Of a DNA stretch of 64,000 nucleotides, positions 8,800 to 18,966 are shown piece by piece. The stretch is taken from assembly GCF_001399975.1 (NCBI RefSeq), contig NZ_LKBD01000019.1, positions 19,858 through 83,857 of the forward strand. Direction: 5' to 3'. Each line of letters starts with the position of its first letter. Within the stretch, counting starts at the first letter, position 1. Source of the stretch: Pseudoalteromonas sp. P1-9 (GTDB lineage Bacteria > Pseudomonadota > Gammaproteobacteria > Enterobacterales > Alteromonadaceae). Below the pieces are notes generated by a model. It saw only the letters and a program-made list of their open reading frames with translations. It was not told the origin of the DNA and did not search any database. Made by a program: the position numbers and the translations under genes.

Positions 8800-11409
8800 A
8801 TGATTAAAAAATTATCTCTAGCAGTGGCAGTTGCACTTTGTTCTGGGCATGTAATTGCAGCGCCTTCTGCACCTAGTTTAAGTTGGGAAGACCAAAAATA
8901 TTCATTTGTTGATGTAAATATTGATGGTCAAGGTTCGTATAAGTCATTAGTTACACGCAAAGATGTAGTTGATATTGCAATCAAATGGAATGCGTGGAGC
9001 GGTGAAGGTGGCGACAGCTACAAAGTAAAATTTGACGGTGTAGTCGTAAACGAAGGCACACTTGCTGCTGGTACTAAGTCGGGCACAATTACCTTTCCAT
9101 ACACGCAATCGGGCCGTCATCAGTTAACGGTTGAATTGTGCCAAGGCACTGTGTGTGCGGCAAGCGCGCCAAAACCAATTGTAATTGCTGATACAGACGG
9201 TGGTCACTTAGATCCGTTACCAATGAATGTAGATCCAAATAACGGTAACTATGGTACCTCGCCAGACACCGTTGTAGGTGCTTATTTTGTTGAATGGGGC
9301 ATTTATGGCCGCGACTTTGATGTAACCAAAGTGCCGGGCCAAAACCTAACGCATATTCTGTACGGTTTTATTCCAATTTGTGGTGCAAATGAGTCACTGA
9401 AAGAAATAGAGAACGGTAACAGCTGGCGAGCATTACAAAAAGCCTGTGCTGATTCACAAGATTACGAAGTGGTTATTCACGACCCATGGGCCGCGATTCA
9501 AAAGTCACTGCCGGGTGTAGATGCAAAAGACCCAATTCGCGGTACTTACTCACAGTTAATGGCGCTTAAGCAGCGTTACCCAGATTTAAAAATCTTACCA
9601 TCGGTAGGTGGTTGGACACTGTCAGACCCATTCCACGGCTTTACTGAAAAAGCGAATCGCGATGTATTCGTAGCATCTATGAAAGATTTCTTAAAAACTT
9701 GGAAATTCTACGATGGTGTAGATATTGACTGGGAATTCCCTGGTGGCGGCGGTCCAAACCCAAACCTTGGTGATCCAGCAAAAGACGGTCAAGCATACAT
9801 TGATCTAATGCGTGAACTGCGCGCCATGCTAGATGAGTTAGAAGCTGAAATTGGCAAACCGTACCAACTTACTTCTGCAATTGGCATGGGTTATGACAAA
9901 ATTGAAGACGTTAACTATCCGCAAGCAGCGCAATATATGGATTACATCTTCGCCATGACGTATGACTTCTACGGTGGTTGGAACAATGTTACCGGTCACC
10001 AAACAGCGCTTTACTGTGGTAGCCATATGAGTACAGATGAGTGTAATGGTACTGGTTTTGATGATAAAGGCGAGCCGCGTAAAGGCCCTGCGTACACCAC
10101 AGATAACGGTATTCAATTGTTGTTACAACAAGGTTTAGATCCGGCGAAAATTGTATTAGGTACGGCGATGTATGGTCGTGGTTGGGAAGGTGTATACCCA
10201 GCAAATACAACAGACGGCGCAAACCCAATGACAGCACCGGGTAACGGTAAACTTACTGGCACTACTGCACAAGGTGTGTGGGAAGCAGGCGTAATTGATT
10301 ACAAAGGCATTAAAGCTCATATGATTGGCGCGGCAGAAACCGGCATTAACGGTTTTGAGGTTGGCTATGATGACGTGGCTGAAGGTGCCTATGTTTGGAA
10401 TAAATCAAACGGTAAATTAATCACATACGATAGCCCGCGCTCAGTAAAAGCGAAAGGTCAGTATGTTCGCAACTTAGGCCTTGCTGGTTTATTTGCATGG
10501 GAAATTGATGCTGACAACGGCGATATTTTAAATGCAATGCACGAAGGCCTAGGCGTTGTGGGTGGTAACACTAAACCTGTGGTTTCTGTACCGGGTGTTA
10601 CAACGGTTAAATCAGGTGAAAGTACTTCACTTTTCGCAACAGCCAGTGATCGTGATAACGACCCACTAACATACAGCTGGACAGGCGATGCAGCCTTAAC
10701 GCTTTCTGGTGTAAACACAGATACGGTATCAATTACGGCACCAACGGTAACGCAAGATACTGATTACACAGTAACCGTTGCTGTATCAGACGGCACAGAT
10801 ACTGTAACTAAATCGGCGATTATTCGCGTGGTATCAGATACGGTAGTGATTAACGAACCGCCAGTAGTATCACCAATTGCTAATGTTAGCGTGGAAGAGG
10901 GTAAATCAGCTTCTGTCAGCGTTACCGCATCAGATGCGGATGGCGATACACTAAGCTATAGCTGGAATGTACCTGCGGGCTTAACACTTTCTGGCAGTGG
11001 CGCAAGTGTGACGCTTACAGCAGGTGAAGTTGCAGCAGATACGAACTTGAGCGTATCAGTAACGGTATCAGACGGTACTGATGCTGTAACAGAAAGCTTC
11101 ATAGTAACGGTAACTAATGTAGATGGCGGTGGCAGCACAACGTGGAATGCTGATGCAATTTACACCGGTGGCGATACGGTGCTATACAATGGTGTGGAGT
11201 ATAAAGCGAAGTGGTGGACACAAGGCGACCGTCCAGATCTTGGCGGCCCGTGGGAAGAAGTTATTCCAAATGACGGTCAAGTTCGCGCATGGCGTGCTGA
11301 CCTTGTTTACAACACAGGTGACAAGGTGACTCACAATAATGACACTTACACAGCAAAATGGTGGACTAAAGGCGAAGAGCCGGGCGTTGCCGATGTGTGG
11401 GCGAAATAA
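8800..11409 (+). CDS. chiA: Secreted GH18 chitinase, ChiA-like
   Basis: The 869-aa enzyme is related to Serratia ChiA, a processive chitinase. A Sec signal (1-20, VIA|A) is followed by an N-terminal ChitinaseA_N fibronectin-like domain (about 24-135) and the GH18 barrel (about 158-575). The barrel has the SVGGW strand and YDGVDIDWEFP, that is D305, D308, D310 and the catalytic acid E312 (E315 in Serratia ChiA). The C-terminus has two Ig/PKD-like domains (about 590-682 and 686-775) and two CBM5/12 modules (about 781-826 and 830-869), each with an AKWWT motif. It complements the ChiC-domain enzyme 1.7 kb upstream, possibly acting from the opposite chain end, which is inference. A strong terminator follows at 11426. 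Symbol given by similarity of architecture. Confidence 0.93.
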   Translation: MIKKLSLAVAVALCSGHVIAAPSAPSLSWEDQKYSFVDVNIDGQGSYKSLVTRKDVVDIAIKWNAWSGEGGDSYKVKFDGVVVNEGTLAAGTKSGTITFPYTQSGRHQLTVELCQGTVCAASAPKPIVIADTDGGHLDPLPMNVDPNNGNYGTSPDTVVGAYFVEWGIYGRDFDVTKVPGQNLTHILYGFIPICGANESLKEIENGNSWRALQKACADSQDYEVVIHDPWAAIQKSLPGVDAKDPIRGTYSQLMALKQRYPDLKILPSVGGWTLSDPFHGFTEKANRDVFVASMKDFLKTWKFYDGVDIDWEFPGGGGPNPNLGDPAKDGQAYIDLMRELRAMLDELEAEIGKPYQLTSAIGMGYDKIEDVNYPQAAQYMDYIFAMTYDFYGGWNNVTGHQTALYCGSHMSTDECNGTGFDDKGEPRKGPAYTTDNGIQLLLQQGLDPAKIVLGTAMYGRGWEGVYPANTTDGANPMTAPGNGKLTGTTAQGVWEAGVIDYKGIKAHMIGAAETGINGFEVGYDDVAEGAYVWNKSNGKLITYDSPRSVKAKGQYVRNLGLAGLFAWEIDADNGDILNAMHEGLGVVGGNTKPVVSVPGVTTVKSGESTSLFATASDRDNDPLTYSWTGDAALTLSGVNTDTVSITAPTVTQDTDYTVTVAVSDGTDTVTKSAIIRVVSDTVVINEPPVVSPIANVSVEEGKSASVSVTASDADGDTLSYSWNVPAGLTLSGSGASVTLTAGEVAADTNLSVSVTVSDGTDAVTESFIVTVTNVDGGGSTTWNADAIYTGGDTVLYNGVEYKAKWWTQGDRPDLGGPWEEVIPNDGQVRAWRADLVYNTGDKVTHNNDTYTAKWWTKGEEPGVADVWAK

Positions 11410-11425
11410 GTTTTCATTCTAGTTC

Positions 11426-11452
11426 AAAAGGCAGCTACCGCTGCCTTTTTTT
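11426..11452 (+). terminator. Rho-independent terminator of the chitin locus
   Basis: AAAAGGCAG (11426-11434), 6-nt loop, CTGCCTTTT (11441-11449) and a T-run to 11452. It starts 17 bases after the ChiA-like stop codon. Confidence 0.9.
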
Positions 11453-11494
11453 GCATTTGTACTTTTCTGTTTTGGTAATAGTGCGGCTCTTCGT

Positions 11495-11535
11495 GTAACC
11501 CCAAAGCCCAATCAATATAAAAGATCAGGGGTTAC
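11495..11535. repeat. 8-bp inverted repeat upstream of the hybrid kinase
   Basis: GTAACCCC (11495-11502) and GGGGTTAC (11528-11535), separated by 25 bases, lie in the leader of the hybrid kinase. It could be an operator or a leader hairpin; the right arm is followed by CTTTT. Confidence 0.35.
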
Positions 11536-11643
11536 CTTTTCTAAATAAAAGTTAAGTGTTCATGAAAATCTCGTCAAAAATCAACAGGTCTTAATATTTA
11601 ACGTCTATTATTGTGTTAATAACTAAAAGTCTTTGAAAATGAC

Positions 11644-14600
11644 ATGAACCCAAGAATACCGTTATTTATAATCTGGCTTGCAATGACATTATTTGCATTT
11701 ACTGCGAGTAATGCGTTGGCTAATGGGCAATCGTCGTCGCTGATCAACGAGTATGCGATTAAAAAGCTGGGCACTGAAGATGGTTTTGTGTCTTCAGAAA
11801 TTTATTCAATTATTCAAGATAATCAAGGATTTTTATGGTTTGGTACCGCTGAAAATGGGGTGATGCGATTTGATGGTCGCAAGGTTGTGTTGTTTGAGTT
11901 TAATAAAGTGAACGAAAACGGCTTATCACATAATGATGCGGGTAATTTAATGCTCGATAACGACGGCAGAATTTGGATTGGCACGTGGGGCGGCGGCGCT
12001 AATCTTTACGACCCTAAAATTGGGCGATTTGAAAACTTTCTACACAGTGCATCGCGAGCAAACTCGGTATCTTCTAATCGCATTCAATCATTATTGCACG
12101 ACCAAACAGGCATTATTTGGCTTGGCAGCTACGATGGTGGGCTTAATAAATATCTGGGCAATGGTCAATTTGAGCACATTACAAAAACCGGTGACTCGGA
12201 GCCGAGTTTATCTCATAACCGTATTTGGGATATCGCAGACAAAGACGACAATTTTCTGTGGGTAGCGACCAGCTATGGCGTAAATCTATTTAACAAAAAC
12301 ACTCAGCAGTTTAAGCACTTCTTTCCAAACCCAAATAATAAAACCCCAACTGGGGCCAACGAAATTAGAAGCATGCTAATAACCAAAAGCGGAACATTTT
12401 ATGTCGCCACGCAACAAGGTCCGTTTTTGTTTGAGCCAAATAGCGGCAGTTTCACCGCTATTTTAAATGTAGATCAGCAAGCACTTGGCCAAGTAAATTC
12501 GATGATAGAAGACCAAGACGGATTTGTTTGGTTTGTTACAGCAACAGGTATTTATCGCTATGCCAATGATATAGAGGAAATTGAGCGGCTAGATTTAGGT
12601 TACAACAATGGCTTTCGCATTATTTTTGAGGATTCTTTTGGTGTTATTTGGATCACAAATGAAGTGCACGGCATTTTTAAACTGACACCACAGCGTAAAT
12701 TTAAATCGATTAATAGCTCGCAACTAAGTGCGCCAAATGGCATAACAGTTGACGAAAATGGCGATGTAGTTATTGCTGCTTCCTCTTCCGCCTTGTTTAA
12801 ATGGCAAGTACGGGCGAAAAGCTTAGAACCTATTTCGGGTCCTCTTTTCACTAAAGAAAACGGTTTGGCGAATAGTGGGGCTGTGGAAAAACCCATTGTA
12901 TTAAAACAAGGCACCAATTTACTTTGGATTGCACAAGACCAAGGGCTTGCCAAATACAACTTAGCAACTGGGAAAATTGACATAATCCGCTACCCTAAAA
13001 CCGCTGAAAATTACCAAGAATTTAGAGAGTTACGGGCGTTAGCGCTCGATGAACACGGTAACTTATGGATTGGCACCTACAAAAATGGTGTGTACGTATA
13101 CAACACAACCCATAAAACCTTTACACATTTAGACGAAAACAACGGCTTATCGCATCCTGAAGTGCTTAAAATAATGCGCGATAACGACAACAACATGTGG
13201 GTTGGCACCGGCAATGGCGTAAACCTGTGGTTACCCGATAAACAGCGTTTTCGGGTTTATAAAATGGATGAAGCCGACGAGCAAACTTTATTGGGTAGTA
13301 TCGTACAAGATATTTACCAAGCTAAAAATGGCGCGATTTGGATAGCAACGCAAAAAGGCCTCAATTTATATCAACCCAGCAGCCAAACCTTTAAGCATTA
13401 CAGCGTCTTAAATGGCCTTGCTACATCGTTAATTCGTGCTGTGGTAGATGATCAAAACGGCAACTTATGGCTCACCACTAATAAGGGTATCTCTACTTTA
13501 AACCCAAGTACTGATGAAGTCGTTAACTATGATGGCAGTGAAGGGATTTTAGGGGCAAATTATTACGCAAACAGCTTGGTTGTGGGTGCCAACAATACTT
13601 TATTCACTAGTAGCCAACGTGGGGTTGAATACTTTAATACTGATGTTGAAGAAAACGAAGTTAAATCACCTAACGTGGTACTGACTGGGTTTAGCAAAAT
13701 GGGCGAGCAGAAAAAGCTCGAAAAACCGTATTCTTATGTCAAAGAAATTGACTTATCGTATCAAGATTACTTTATTTCATTTGAGTTTTCGGTGTTAGAT
13801 TTTGCAGCACCCAGCAAAAATCAGTATGCCTATCGCCTTGAGGGGTACGATAACAACTGGATAGAATTAGGTAACAATAATATTGCGTCATTTACTAATT
13901 TGGATGGCGGAAGCTACACCTTGCAAGTTAAAGCAACTAACAGTGCTGGGAAATGGAGTAACGAGCTGCTTTCAATCGACTTAAATGTGGCGCCTTCGCC
14001 TTTCAAAAGCTGGTGGGCTTATACGCTTTACACGTTATTTGCCGGTGCATTGGTTGTTTTAATGATTTATCTGCGCACTCGTTTGCAACAAAGTGAGATA
14101 TCTCGGCAAAAGCAATTTGTAGTGGCGTTAGAAGAGCAAGTTGCTGAAAAAACGGCGTCGCTTGAGCAACAAGCCAAAGAACTCAAACTCGCCGTACAAA
14201 AAGCAGAAACTGCAACGAAGTTAAAGTCTGAATTTTTAGCCAATATGAGTCATGAGATCCGCACACCAATGAATGGCGTAATTGGTATGCTGCAACTGTT
14301 AAAAGACAGCAGGCTTTCCGACGAACAAGCACACCGCGTGAGCATTGCCAGTTCAAGTGCAAAGTCGTTACTGACGCTGATTAACGATATTCTGGATTTT
14401 TCAAAAATAGAAGCAGATCGCATTGAACTTGAATACATTGATTTTGATCTGCGTAACTTACTTGAAAAACTCGCAGAATCTGTGGCCCTTGATGCACAGT
14501 TAAAAGATGTTGAGGTTATTTTAGATATCAACGCCATGTCGGTCAGTCATGTAAATTCCGATCCTGGGCGAATTCGCCAAATACTCACCAATATTTTAAG

Positions 14601-15774
14601 TAATGCCGTTAAGTTTACTGAGTCAGGTCAAATTGTGATCCGTGCAGAGCTTTGTGACTCCGAAAAAATAGGATTCAGTCAGCTAAACTGCGAAATTCAA
14701 GATACCGGCATCGGCATTGCCAAAGATAAAGTAACCTCGCTATTTGACGCATTTAGCCAAGGAGATGCATCGACCACACGAAAATACGGTGGCACTGGGC
14801 TTGGCCTCAGCATTACACGAAAACTCTGTAATCTGCTGCACGGCGATGTAACGGTTACAAGTAAATTAGGCGAGGGCAGCTGTTTTAACGTAACGTGTTT
14901 AGTGAAAAACATCGCGCAGCCAAACAAGGTAAATGAAGGCCCACTATTTGAGTTGTTAACGGTGTTGATTGCTGACGAAAATGAAACTAATTGCCAAGTG
15001 GTAAAACAGGTTTTAGAGAGCGAGTCAGCAAACACAATCGTTGCCAATTCAGCTGAGCAGGTAACGGCACATTTAAGTAGTGATTTAGCAACTATCGACT
15101 TGATTTTAATGGATGCTAAGTTGTATGAAAATGGCCTATTAAAACAGCAATTAACGTACCTCACGAAAACGAATAAAACACAGCTAGTTATGATGGCGCC
15201 AATTAATAAACAATTCGATAGTGATGCGTGTAAAGCGGGTAATATTAGCGCGATTTTGGCAAAGCCCGTTACGCCAAAAGGCCTGATTAAAGTACTTAAC
15301 AGTGCGCTGCAAAACTCATCTGAGCATACCAGTGATGTAAGCGAGCAGCCGACCAATTTAAATGATACAGACACCACTACGTTTAATGGTGTACACGTAT
15401 TGTTAGTTGAAGATAATCCAGTAAATCAAATGGTCGCGTTGAGTGTTTTGAAAAACTTAGGGGTAACTGCAGATGTTGCCTCAAACGGCTACGATGCGTT
15501 AGCAGCTCTTAAAGCCATGGACAAACCAAGCCAATATTCAGCAATTATTATGGACTGCCAAATGCCGGAAATGGACGGTTATGAAACCGCATCTAAAATT
15601 AAATCGGGCGAGGCAGGACATAGCGCAATAAATATTCCGATAATTGCAATGACCGCCAATGCCATGCAGGGCGATAAACAGCGCTGCCTTGATGCGGGAA
15701 TGGACGATTATATGACCAAACCCATATCGCAACAAACGGTGATAGCCAAATTGAAAAAGTGGATTAGTGAATAA
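11644..15774 (+). CDS. Hybrid sensor histidine kinase with beta-propeller input, Y_Y_Y domain and two receivers
   Basis: The 1376-aa inner-membrane one-piece hybrid two-component protein resembles the HTCS-type polysaccharide sensors. A signal sequence (about 1-26) exports two seven-bladed Reg_prop propellers (about 35-665; repeated LWFGT, IWIGT and LWIGT blades) and a Y_Y_Y domain (about 674-784). One transmembrane helix (790-812) and a coiled coil lead to HisKA with NMSHEIRTP (H870), an HATPase domain (N-box near 975, GGTGLGLSI near 1050), receiver 1 (about 1103-1220, D1157 in LILMDAK) and receiver 2 (about 1249-1376, D1304 in [12 protein letters not shown]). There is no HPt and no DNA-binding output, so it must signal to a separate partner. 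It lies 234 bp behind the chitin genes on the same strand, beyond a terminator. A role in sensing chitin products is inference. Confidence 0.9.
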   Translation: MNPRIPLFIIWLAMTLFAFTASNALANGQSSSLINEYAIKKLGTEDGFVSSEIYSIIQDNQGFLWFGTAENGVMRFDGRKVVLFEFNKVNENGLSHNDAGNLMLDNDGRIWIGTWGGGANLYDPKIGRFENFLHSASRANSVSSNRIQSLLHDQTGIIWLGSYDGGLNKYLGNGQFEHITKTGDSEPSLSHNRIWDIADKDDNFLWVATSYGVNLFNKNTQQFKHFFPNPNNKTPTGANEIRSMLITKSGTFYVATQQGPFLFEPNSGSFTAILNVDQQALGQVNSMIEDQDGFVWFVTATGIYRYANDIEEIERLDLGYNNGFRIIFEDSFGVIWITNEVHGIFKLTPQRKFKSINSSQLSAPNGITVDENGDVVIAASSSALFKWQVRAKSLEPISGPLFTKENGLANSGAVEKPIVLKQGTNLLWIAQDQGLAKYNLATGKIDIIRYPKTAENYQEFRELRALALDEHGNLWIGTYKNGVYVYNTTHKTFTHLDENNGLSHPEVLKIMRDNDNNMWVGTGNGVNLWLPDKQRFRVYKMDEADEQTLLGSIVQDIYQAKNGAIWIATQKGLNLYQPSSQTFKHYSVLNGLATSLIRAVVDDQNGNLWLTTNKGISTLNPSTDEVVNYDGSEGILGANYYANSLVVGANNTLFTSSQRGVEYFNTDVEENEVKSPNVVLTGFSKMGEQKKLEKPYSYVKEIDLSYQDYFISFEFSVLDFAAPSKNQYAYRLEGYDNNWIELGNNNIASFTNLDGGSYTLQVKATNSAGKWSNELLSIDLNVAPSPFKSWWAYTLYTLFAGALVVLMIYLRTRLQQSEISRQKQFVVALEEQVAEKTASLEQQAKELKLAVQKAETATKLKSEFLANMSHEIRTPMNGVIGMLQLLKDSRLSDEQAHRVSIASSSAKSLLTLINDILDFSKIEADRIELEYIDFDLRNLLEKLAESVALDAQLKDVEVILDINAMSVSHVNSDPGRIRQILTNILSNAVKFTESGQIVIRAELCDSEKIGFSQLNCEIQDTGIGIAKDKVTSLFDAFSQGDASTTRKYGGTGLGLSITRKLCNLLHGDVTVTSKLGEGSCFNVTCLVKNIAQPNKVNEGPLFELLTVLIADENETNCQVVKQVLESESANTIVANSAEQVTAHLSSDLATIDLILMDAKLYENGLLKQQLTYLTKTNKTQLVMMAPINKQFDSDACKAGNISAILAKPVTPKGLIKVLNSALQNSSEHTSDVSEQPTNLNDTDTTTFNGVHVLLVEDNPVNQMVALSVLKNLGVTADVASNGYDALAALKAMDKPSQYSAIIMDCQMPEMDGYETASKIKSGEAGHSAINIPIIAMTANAMQGDKQRCLDAGMDDYMTKPISQQTVIAKLKKWISE

Positions 15775-15779
15775 GCTTG

Positions 15780-15824
15780 CTTAAGTGCCAATTGTTGATT
15801 GCTATTTAAATTGTCGCACTTAAG
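15780..15824. terminator. Long hairpin between convergent kinase genes
   Basis: CTTAAGTGC (15780-15788) is fully complementary to GCACTTAAG (15816-15824), and CAATT/AATTG inside extends the stem after a 2-nt bulge. It lies between the convergent hybrid kinase and the minus-strand histidine kinase, so a bidirectional transcription end is likely, although no long T-run follows. Confidence 0.45.
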
Positions 15825-15833
15825 TAAATGGGC

Positions 15834-17093
15834 TTAGGCAAAGGTTAAACTAATCGTTACGCCTCCATTGTCACTGCTAAGTGAGACGTTAACACAGTAT
15901 TTTTCACATAATCTTTTTACCAGCGATAGGCCAATGCCACTGCCATGGCTATTTGGCCCACGTTTTCCTGCTTCAAATACGCTTTGCGATGAGAGTGTAT
16001 CTGTTAAGCCTTTACCGTTGTCTGCGATGGTGAGCACATTGTTTTGAAACTCAATTTTTATATGCGAACCTTGGCCATGGTAAATGGCATTTTGCAGTAA
16101 ATTTTGGACGACGAGTGAAAGCTCTAATGCCCCCATTGCCACATTGGCGTTATCGGCCAAGTTAATGTCTACTGTTACGTCTTTTAATAGTGCCTGATTT
16201 TTAATGATGCAGTTTTCAATAACCGATTTTAAGTTGGTGTGCTCGGTATTGCGCTGCTTTTCACGGGCAAGGGCGAGTAACGTTTCAATAGTCTCGTGCA
16301 TTTGCTGATTGGCATCACTAATGCGCGTAACAAATTTTTGCTGTGCTTGGCTTAGCTCGGTATGGGTTAATAATGTTACAGCGCCTTGGCTTACCGTGAG
16401 CGGGGTGCGCAATTCGTGGGATACATCGCGAGTAAATTGTTGTTCTCGTGTTATAAATGCACTTACGCGAGCAAGCGCTGCCTCTAATGTTTGCGCAAAT
16501 CGGCCAATCTCGTTTTGTTTAAATTGTGCGGCGAATTTTGTCGGTAACTTTTCAACCGGGCTATTGTCGACGATATTCATTAGATCATCGAGTGGATTGA
16601 GTAAGGTTTTACTTAACTTAACTGTGCCAAACGCAAGCACTAACGCCAGTAAAATACCTAAGCACAGTAAGCCGAATGAGAAATAGAACAGCTTGTTAGT
16701 TAGGCGGTTTACCACTAATTGTTGACTTACCTCGGCCAGTAAAATATGTTGCTGACGCTGATTATCATCGAGATAGGCGATGTGATAATGCTCGTTCTTA
16801 TCGCCGCTAAATTCTCTTCGCTTAGGTGTGTTGCTTAGCGCTTGTTGCACAAGGTTTGGCAAAGTACTTTGGTCTTTATGGTAAGTAATAAAATCAAAAT
16901 GGGGCTTAGGTGTTTGCCCATTTTTAATTTGGCTGAGTACTTGTTGCTTTTCACTGTTTAGAATTTGATAGAAGAAAGTGTCTTCAACCACAAAACTAAA
17001 CATTAAGGTCACAAGTGAAAATAAAATGCTTAGAAGTACTACGATTGAAACAAAGTAAGTAACGATTTTGTTTCTAAGTTGCTTTGCTGTCAT
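15834..17093 (-). CDS. Sensor histidine kinase of an OmpR-class two-component system
   Basis: The 419-aa membrane kinase has transmembrane helices at about 12-36 and 135-158 that bracket a small periplasmic sensor of about 100 residues. A HAMP-like linker follows, then HisKA with RDVSHELRTPL (phospho-accepting H226), and an HATPase domain with N-box NLLQNAIYHG, G1 IADNGKG and G2 GSGIGLSLV. It is last in a three-gene minus-strand unit, 12 bases after its response regulator, and phosphorylates that regulator by context. The stimulus is unknown; neither domain content nor neighbours identify it. The final residues end in HATPase, with no receiver. Confidence 0.92.
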   Translation of the reverse strand: MTAKQLRNKIVTYFVSIVVLLSILFSLVTLMFSFVVEDTFFYQILNSEKQQVLSQIKNGQTPKPHFDFITYHKDQSTLPNLVQQALSNTPKRREFSGDKNEHYHIAYLDDNQRQQHILLAEVSQQLVVNRLTNKLFYFSFGLLCLGILLALVLAFGTVKLSKTLLNPLDDLMNIVDNSPVEKLPTKFAAQFKQNEIGRFAQTLEAALARVSAFITREQQFTRDVSHELRTPLTVSQGAVTLLTHTELSQAQQKFVTRISDANQQMHETIETLLALAREKQRNTEHTNLKSVIENCIIKNQALLKDVTVDINLADNANVAMGALELSLVVQNLLQNAIYHGQGSHIKIEFQNNVLTIADNGKGLTDTLSSQSVFEAGKRGPNSHGSGIGLSLVKRLCEKYCVNVSLSSDNGGVTISLTFA

Positions 17094-17105
17094 AACTGGG
17101 CTCGT

Positions 17106-17807
17106 TTAAATATCGAGTGCTAAACCAACACTGTGAATGGTTTTAATAAGTGGTGTGGCAAACGGTTTATCAACGGCTTTTCGCAGCTGATAAATATGTG
17201 AGCGTAATGAATCAGAATCAGTGCCGTCTTCACCCCAAATACGTTCGCAAAGCTCACTTTTAGATACCGCACGTGGGTAACTTTCCATCAGAATTTTTAA
17301 AATACCAAAAAGCATCGGGGAGAGCTGCAGCGGTGTGCCGGCGCGCGTAACTTGTTGACGCTGGTAATTAAGCACGAGCTGTTTATCGGCTTCACCAAGG
17401 TTGAGTGCTCGTTCTGCACTTTGACTTGCATGACGAAGTGTTAATGCACAGCAGCGCATATATAACTCGTCTAATGCAAATGGCTTGGTGAGGTAATCAT
17501 CAGCACCATGCTGAAAGCCCGCCAGTTTGTCATCTAATGTATCTCTGGCGGTTAGCATTATAATGGGAATATGGCGGTCAGCTTTTTCTCTTATCCGTTT
17601 ACAGACTTCAAGGCCTTCAATATCGGGCAGCATAATGTCTAAAATAATGCAGTCAAAATACGCTGTCAGGGCCAATTCGACGCCTTGTTCGCCAGCATAT
17701 GCAAAATCCAGTATGTCGCCTTTTAGTGCGAAGAAATCAGCAATGTTCTCGGCAATTGCTGCATTATCTTCAATCACTAAAATGCGTAGTGGTGAGGTTT
17801 TTGTCAC
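17106..17807 (-). CDS. OmpR/PhoB-family response regulator
   Basis: The 233-aa regulator has a receiver (D14, phospho-acceptor D57 in CIILDIMLPD, K108 in LTKPF) and a C-terminal winged helix ending GTDSDSLRSHIYQLRKAVD...IKTIHSVG. I choose GTG 17807: it makes a 4-base GTGA overlap with the stop of the upstream hydrolase gene and has GAAGG at suitable spacing. The longer TTG start at 17816 would sit directly against that ribosome site. The overlap implies translational coupling, so hydrolase, regulator and kinase form one operon. The regulator is expected to bind DNA as a dimer upstream of its targets, possibly including its own operon. Confidence 0.92.
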   Translation of the reverse strand: MTKTSPLRILVIEDNAAIAENIADFFALKGDILDFAYAGEQGVELALTAYFDCIILDIMLPDIEGLEVCKRIREKADRHIPIIMLTARDTLDDKLAGFQHGADDYLTKPFALDELYMRCCALTLRHASQSAERALNLGEADKQLVLNYQRQQVTRAGTPLQLSPMLFGILKILMESYPRAVSKSELCERIWGEDGTDSDSLRSHIYQLRKAVDKPFATPLIKTIHSVGLALDI

Positions 17808-18718
17808 TCGAACCAACCTTCTAATTGTGTGTAGTAGCCTTCAGGAAGCTCATGCTCGCCCTGAATAACAATATGATGTTTTTGCGTATTTGCAATTGCG
17901 TTAAATAGTGCAATGTTTTCTTGTTTATTGGCATATTGGTCGTTATCTGCGGTAACTAACCAGGTTTTTTCTGCACTCAACTGTTTAACGAAATTGAGTG
18001 GCGACACACGCGCAACATTATCACTCGAAGCTGGTGGTACAATTGATAACACCTTATTTATACGGGTATCAAGTGACGCTAAAATTAAGCTAATTTGACC
18101 ACCCATGCTGTAACCTGCCACGCTAATTTCGTTTTGGTCGAATTGCGGCTGTGTTGCGACCCAATCTAAAAGTACACGGTGATCTTTAACCGTATCAATT
18201 ATCATGGTTTCGTATGGTTCGCGTTTGCCCCAAAACCATAAATCATACATTACCTTTTTTATGTTGTAATCCAAGTTCTTACGTTTGCCATGATTGCGTG
18301 CATCAATAACTAACACCGCATACCCTTTGGCAAGCGCCATATTGGCTAGTTCATCGGTTTGTTCAATGGTATCGGTATTTTTAAATGAATCTTGTAGCCA
18401 ACGAATGTAGCTTCGTCCCATTGCGTGAACACCTATCAACAAGGGCACAGGTTTGCTGCCATCATAGTTTTCAGGGTACACCAACTGGCCGTTTACATTT
18501 TCTCCATCAAAGCTTTGGTAATTAATAGCGTAATGACCGTTTTCAAGCTGTGTTAATGTAACGTTGGCGTTTTCCACTTGATAACTGTAGGTTTCTGCTA
18601 GCTGATTTGGCGTTATCTGATAGGGTTTTAAGGCAAACTTGGTATACCAAAAAATTGCCAGCAATGTGAGAACTGTGATTGTTGTAAGGGTAATTTTCAT
18701 CCAATTTTTCTTAATCAT
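17804..18718 (-). CDS. Membrane-anchored alpha/beta hydrolase
   Basis: The 304-aa protein has an N-terminal transmembrane anchor (about 8-26) and an alpha/beta-hydrolase fold facing the periplasm. The motifs are VHAMGRSY (oxyanion region near 98), the nucleophile elbow GYSMGG (S204), a probable acid D258 or D260 in TADNDQYA, and H289 in GEHELP. The substrate is unknown; the dienelactone-hydrolase/acyl-peptidase type fold suggests an ester or small peptide. The ribosome site AAGGAA precedes ATG 18718. Its stop codon overlaps the response-regulator start (GTGA). Placing an extracytoplasmic hydrolase first in a two-component operon suggests that it makes or destroys the signal, or is the output feedback; this is inference. 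Confidence 0.8.
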   Translation of the reverse strand: MIKKNWMKITLTTITVLTLLAIFWYTKFALKPYQITPNQLAETYSYQVENANVTLTQLENGHYAINYQSFDGENVNGQLVYPENYDGSKPVPLLIGVHAMGRSYIRWLQDSFKNTDTIEQTDELANMALAKGYAVLVIDARNHGKRKNLDYNIKKVMYDLWFWGKREPYETMIIDTVKDHRVLLDWVATQPQFDQNEISVAGYSMGGQISLILASLDTRINKVLSIVPPASSDNVARVSPLNFVKQLSAEKTWLVTADNDQYANKQENIALFNAIANTQKHHIVIQGEHELPEGYYTQLEGWFE

Positions 18719-18921
18719 TATTTTTTCCTTGGGTGCGATTATTAATGCTATTCGCTAGGCCATCGTTATGACTGAGCGGTTTATGACAGGCACTTTAAAT
18801 CAATAGATGTGAAATGGATGTGAAAGACAGCGATGTTATAGTGATAGGGCAGTTAAAGTGATACGTGTGTTGTAAAAAATATGGCTGCTTCAAGCCGAAG
18901 CGCTTGAAGGTTTTGAAATAT

Positions 18922-18947
18922 AAAAAAGGCCGCATGTGCGGCCTTTT
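18922..18947 (-). terminator. Terminator of the subtilase gene
   Basis: AAAAGGCCGC (18924-18933), 4-nt loop, GCGGCCTTTT (18938-18947). Read on the minus strand it ends in TTTTTT, 20 bases after the protease stop. The structure could also work weakly on the plus strand. Confidence 0.88.
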
Positions 18948-18966
18948 GTTGTCTTCAGAGAGTTTT

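Noticed and set aside
14697..15377. 226-codon frame antisense to the hybrid kinase
   Set aside because: It lies fully inside the conserved HATPase/receiver coding region on the other strand, with low-complexity composition and no ribosome site; a shadow frame.
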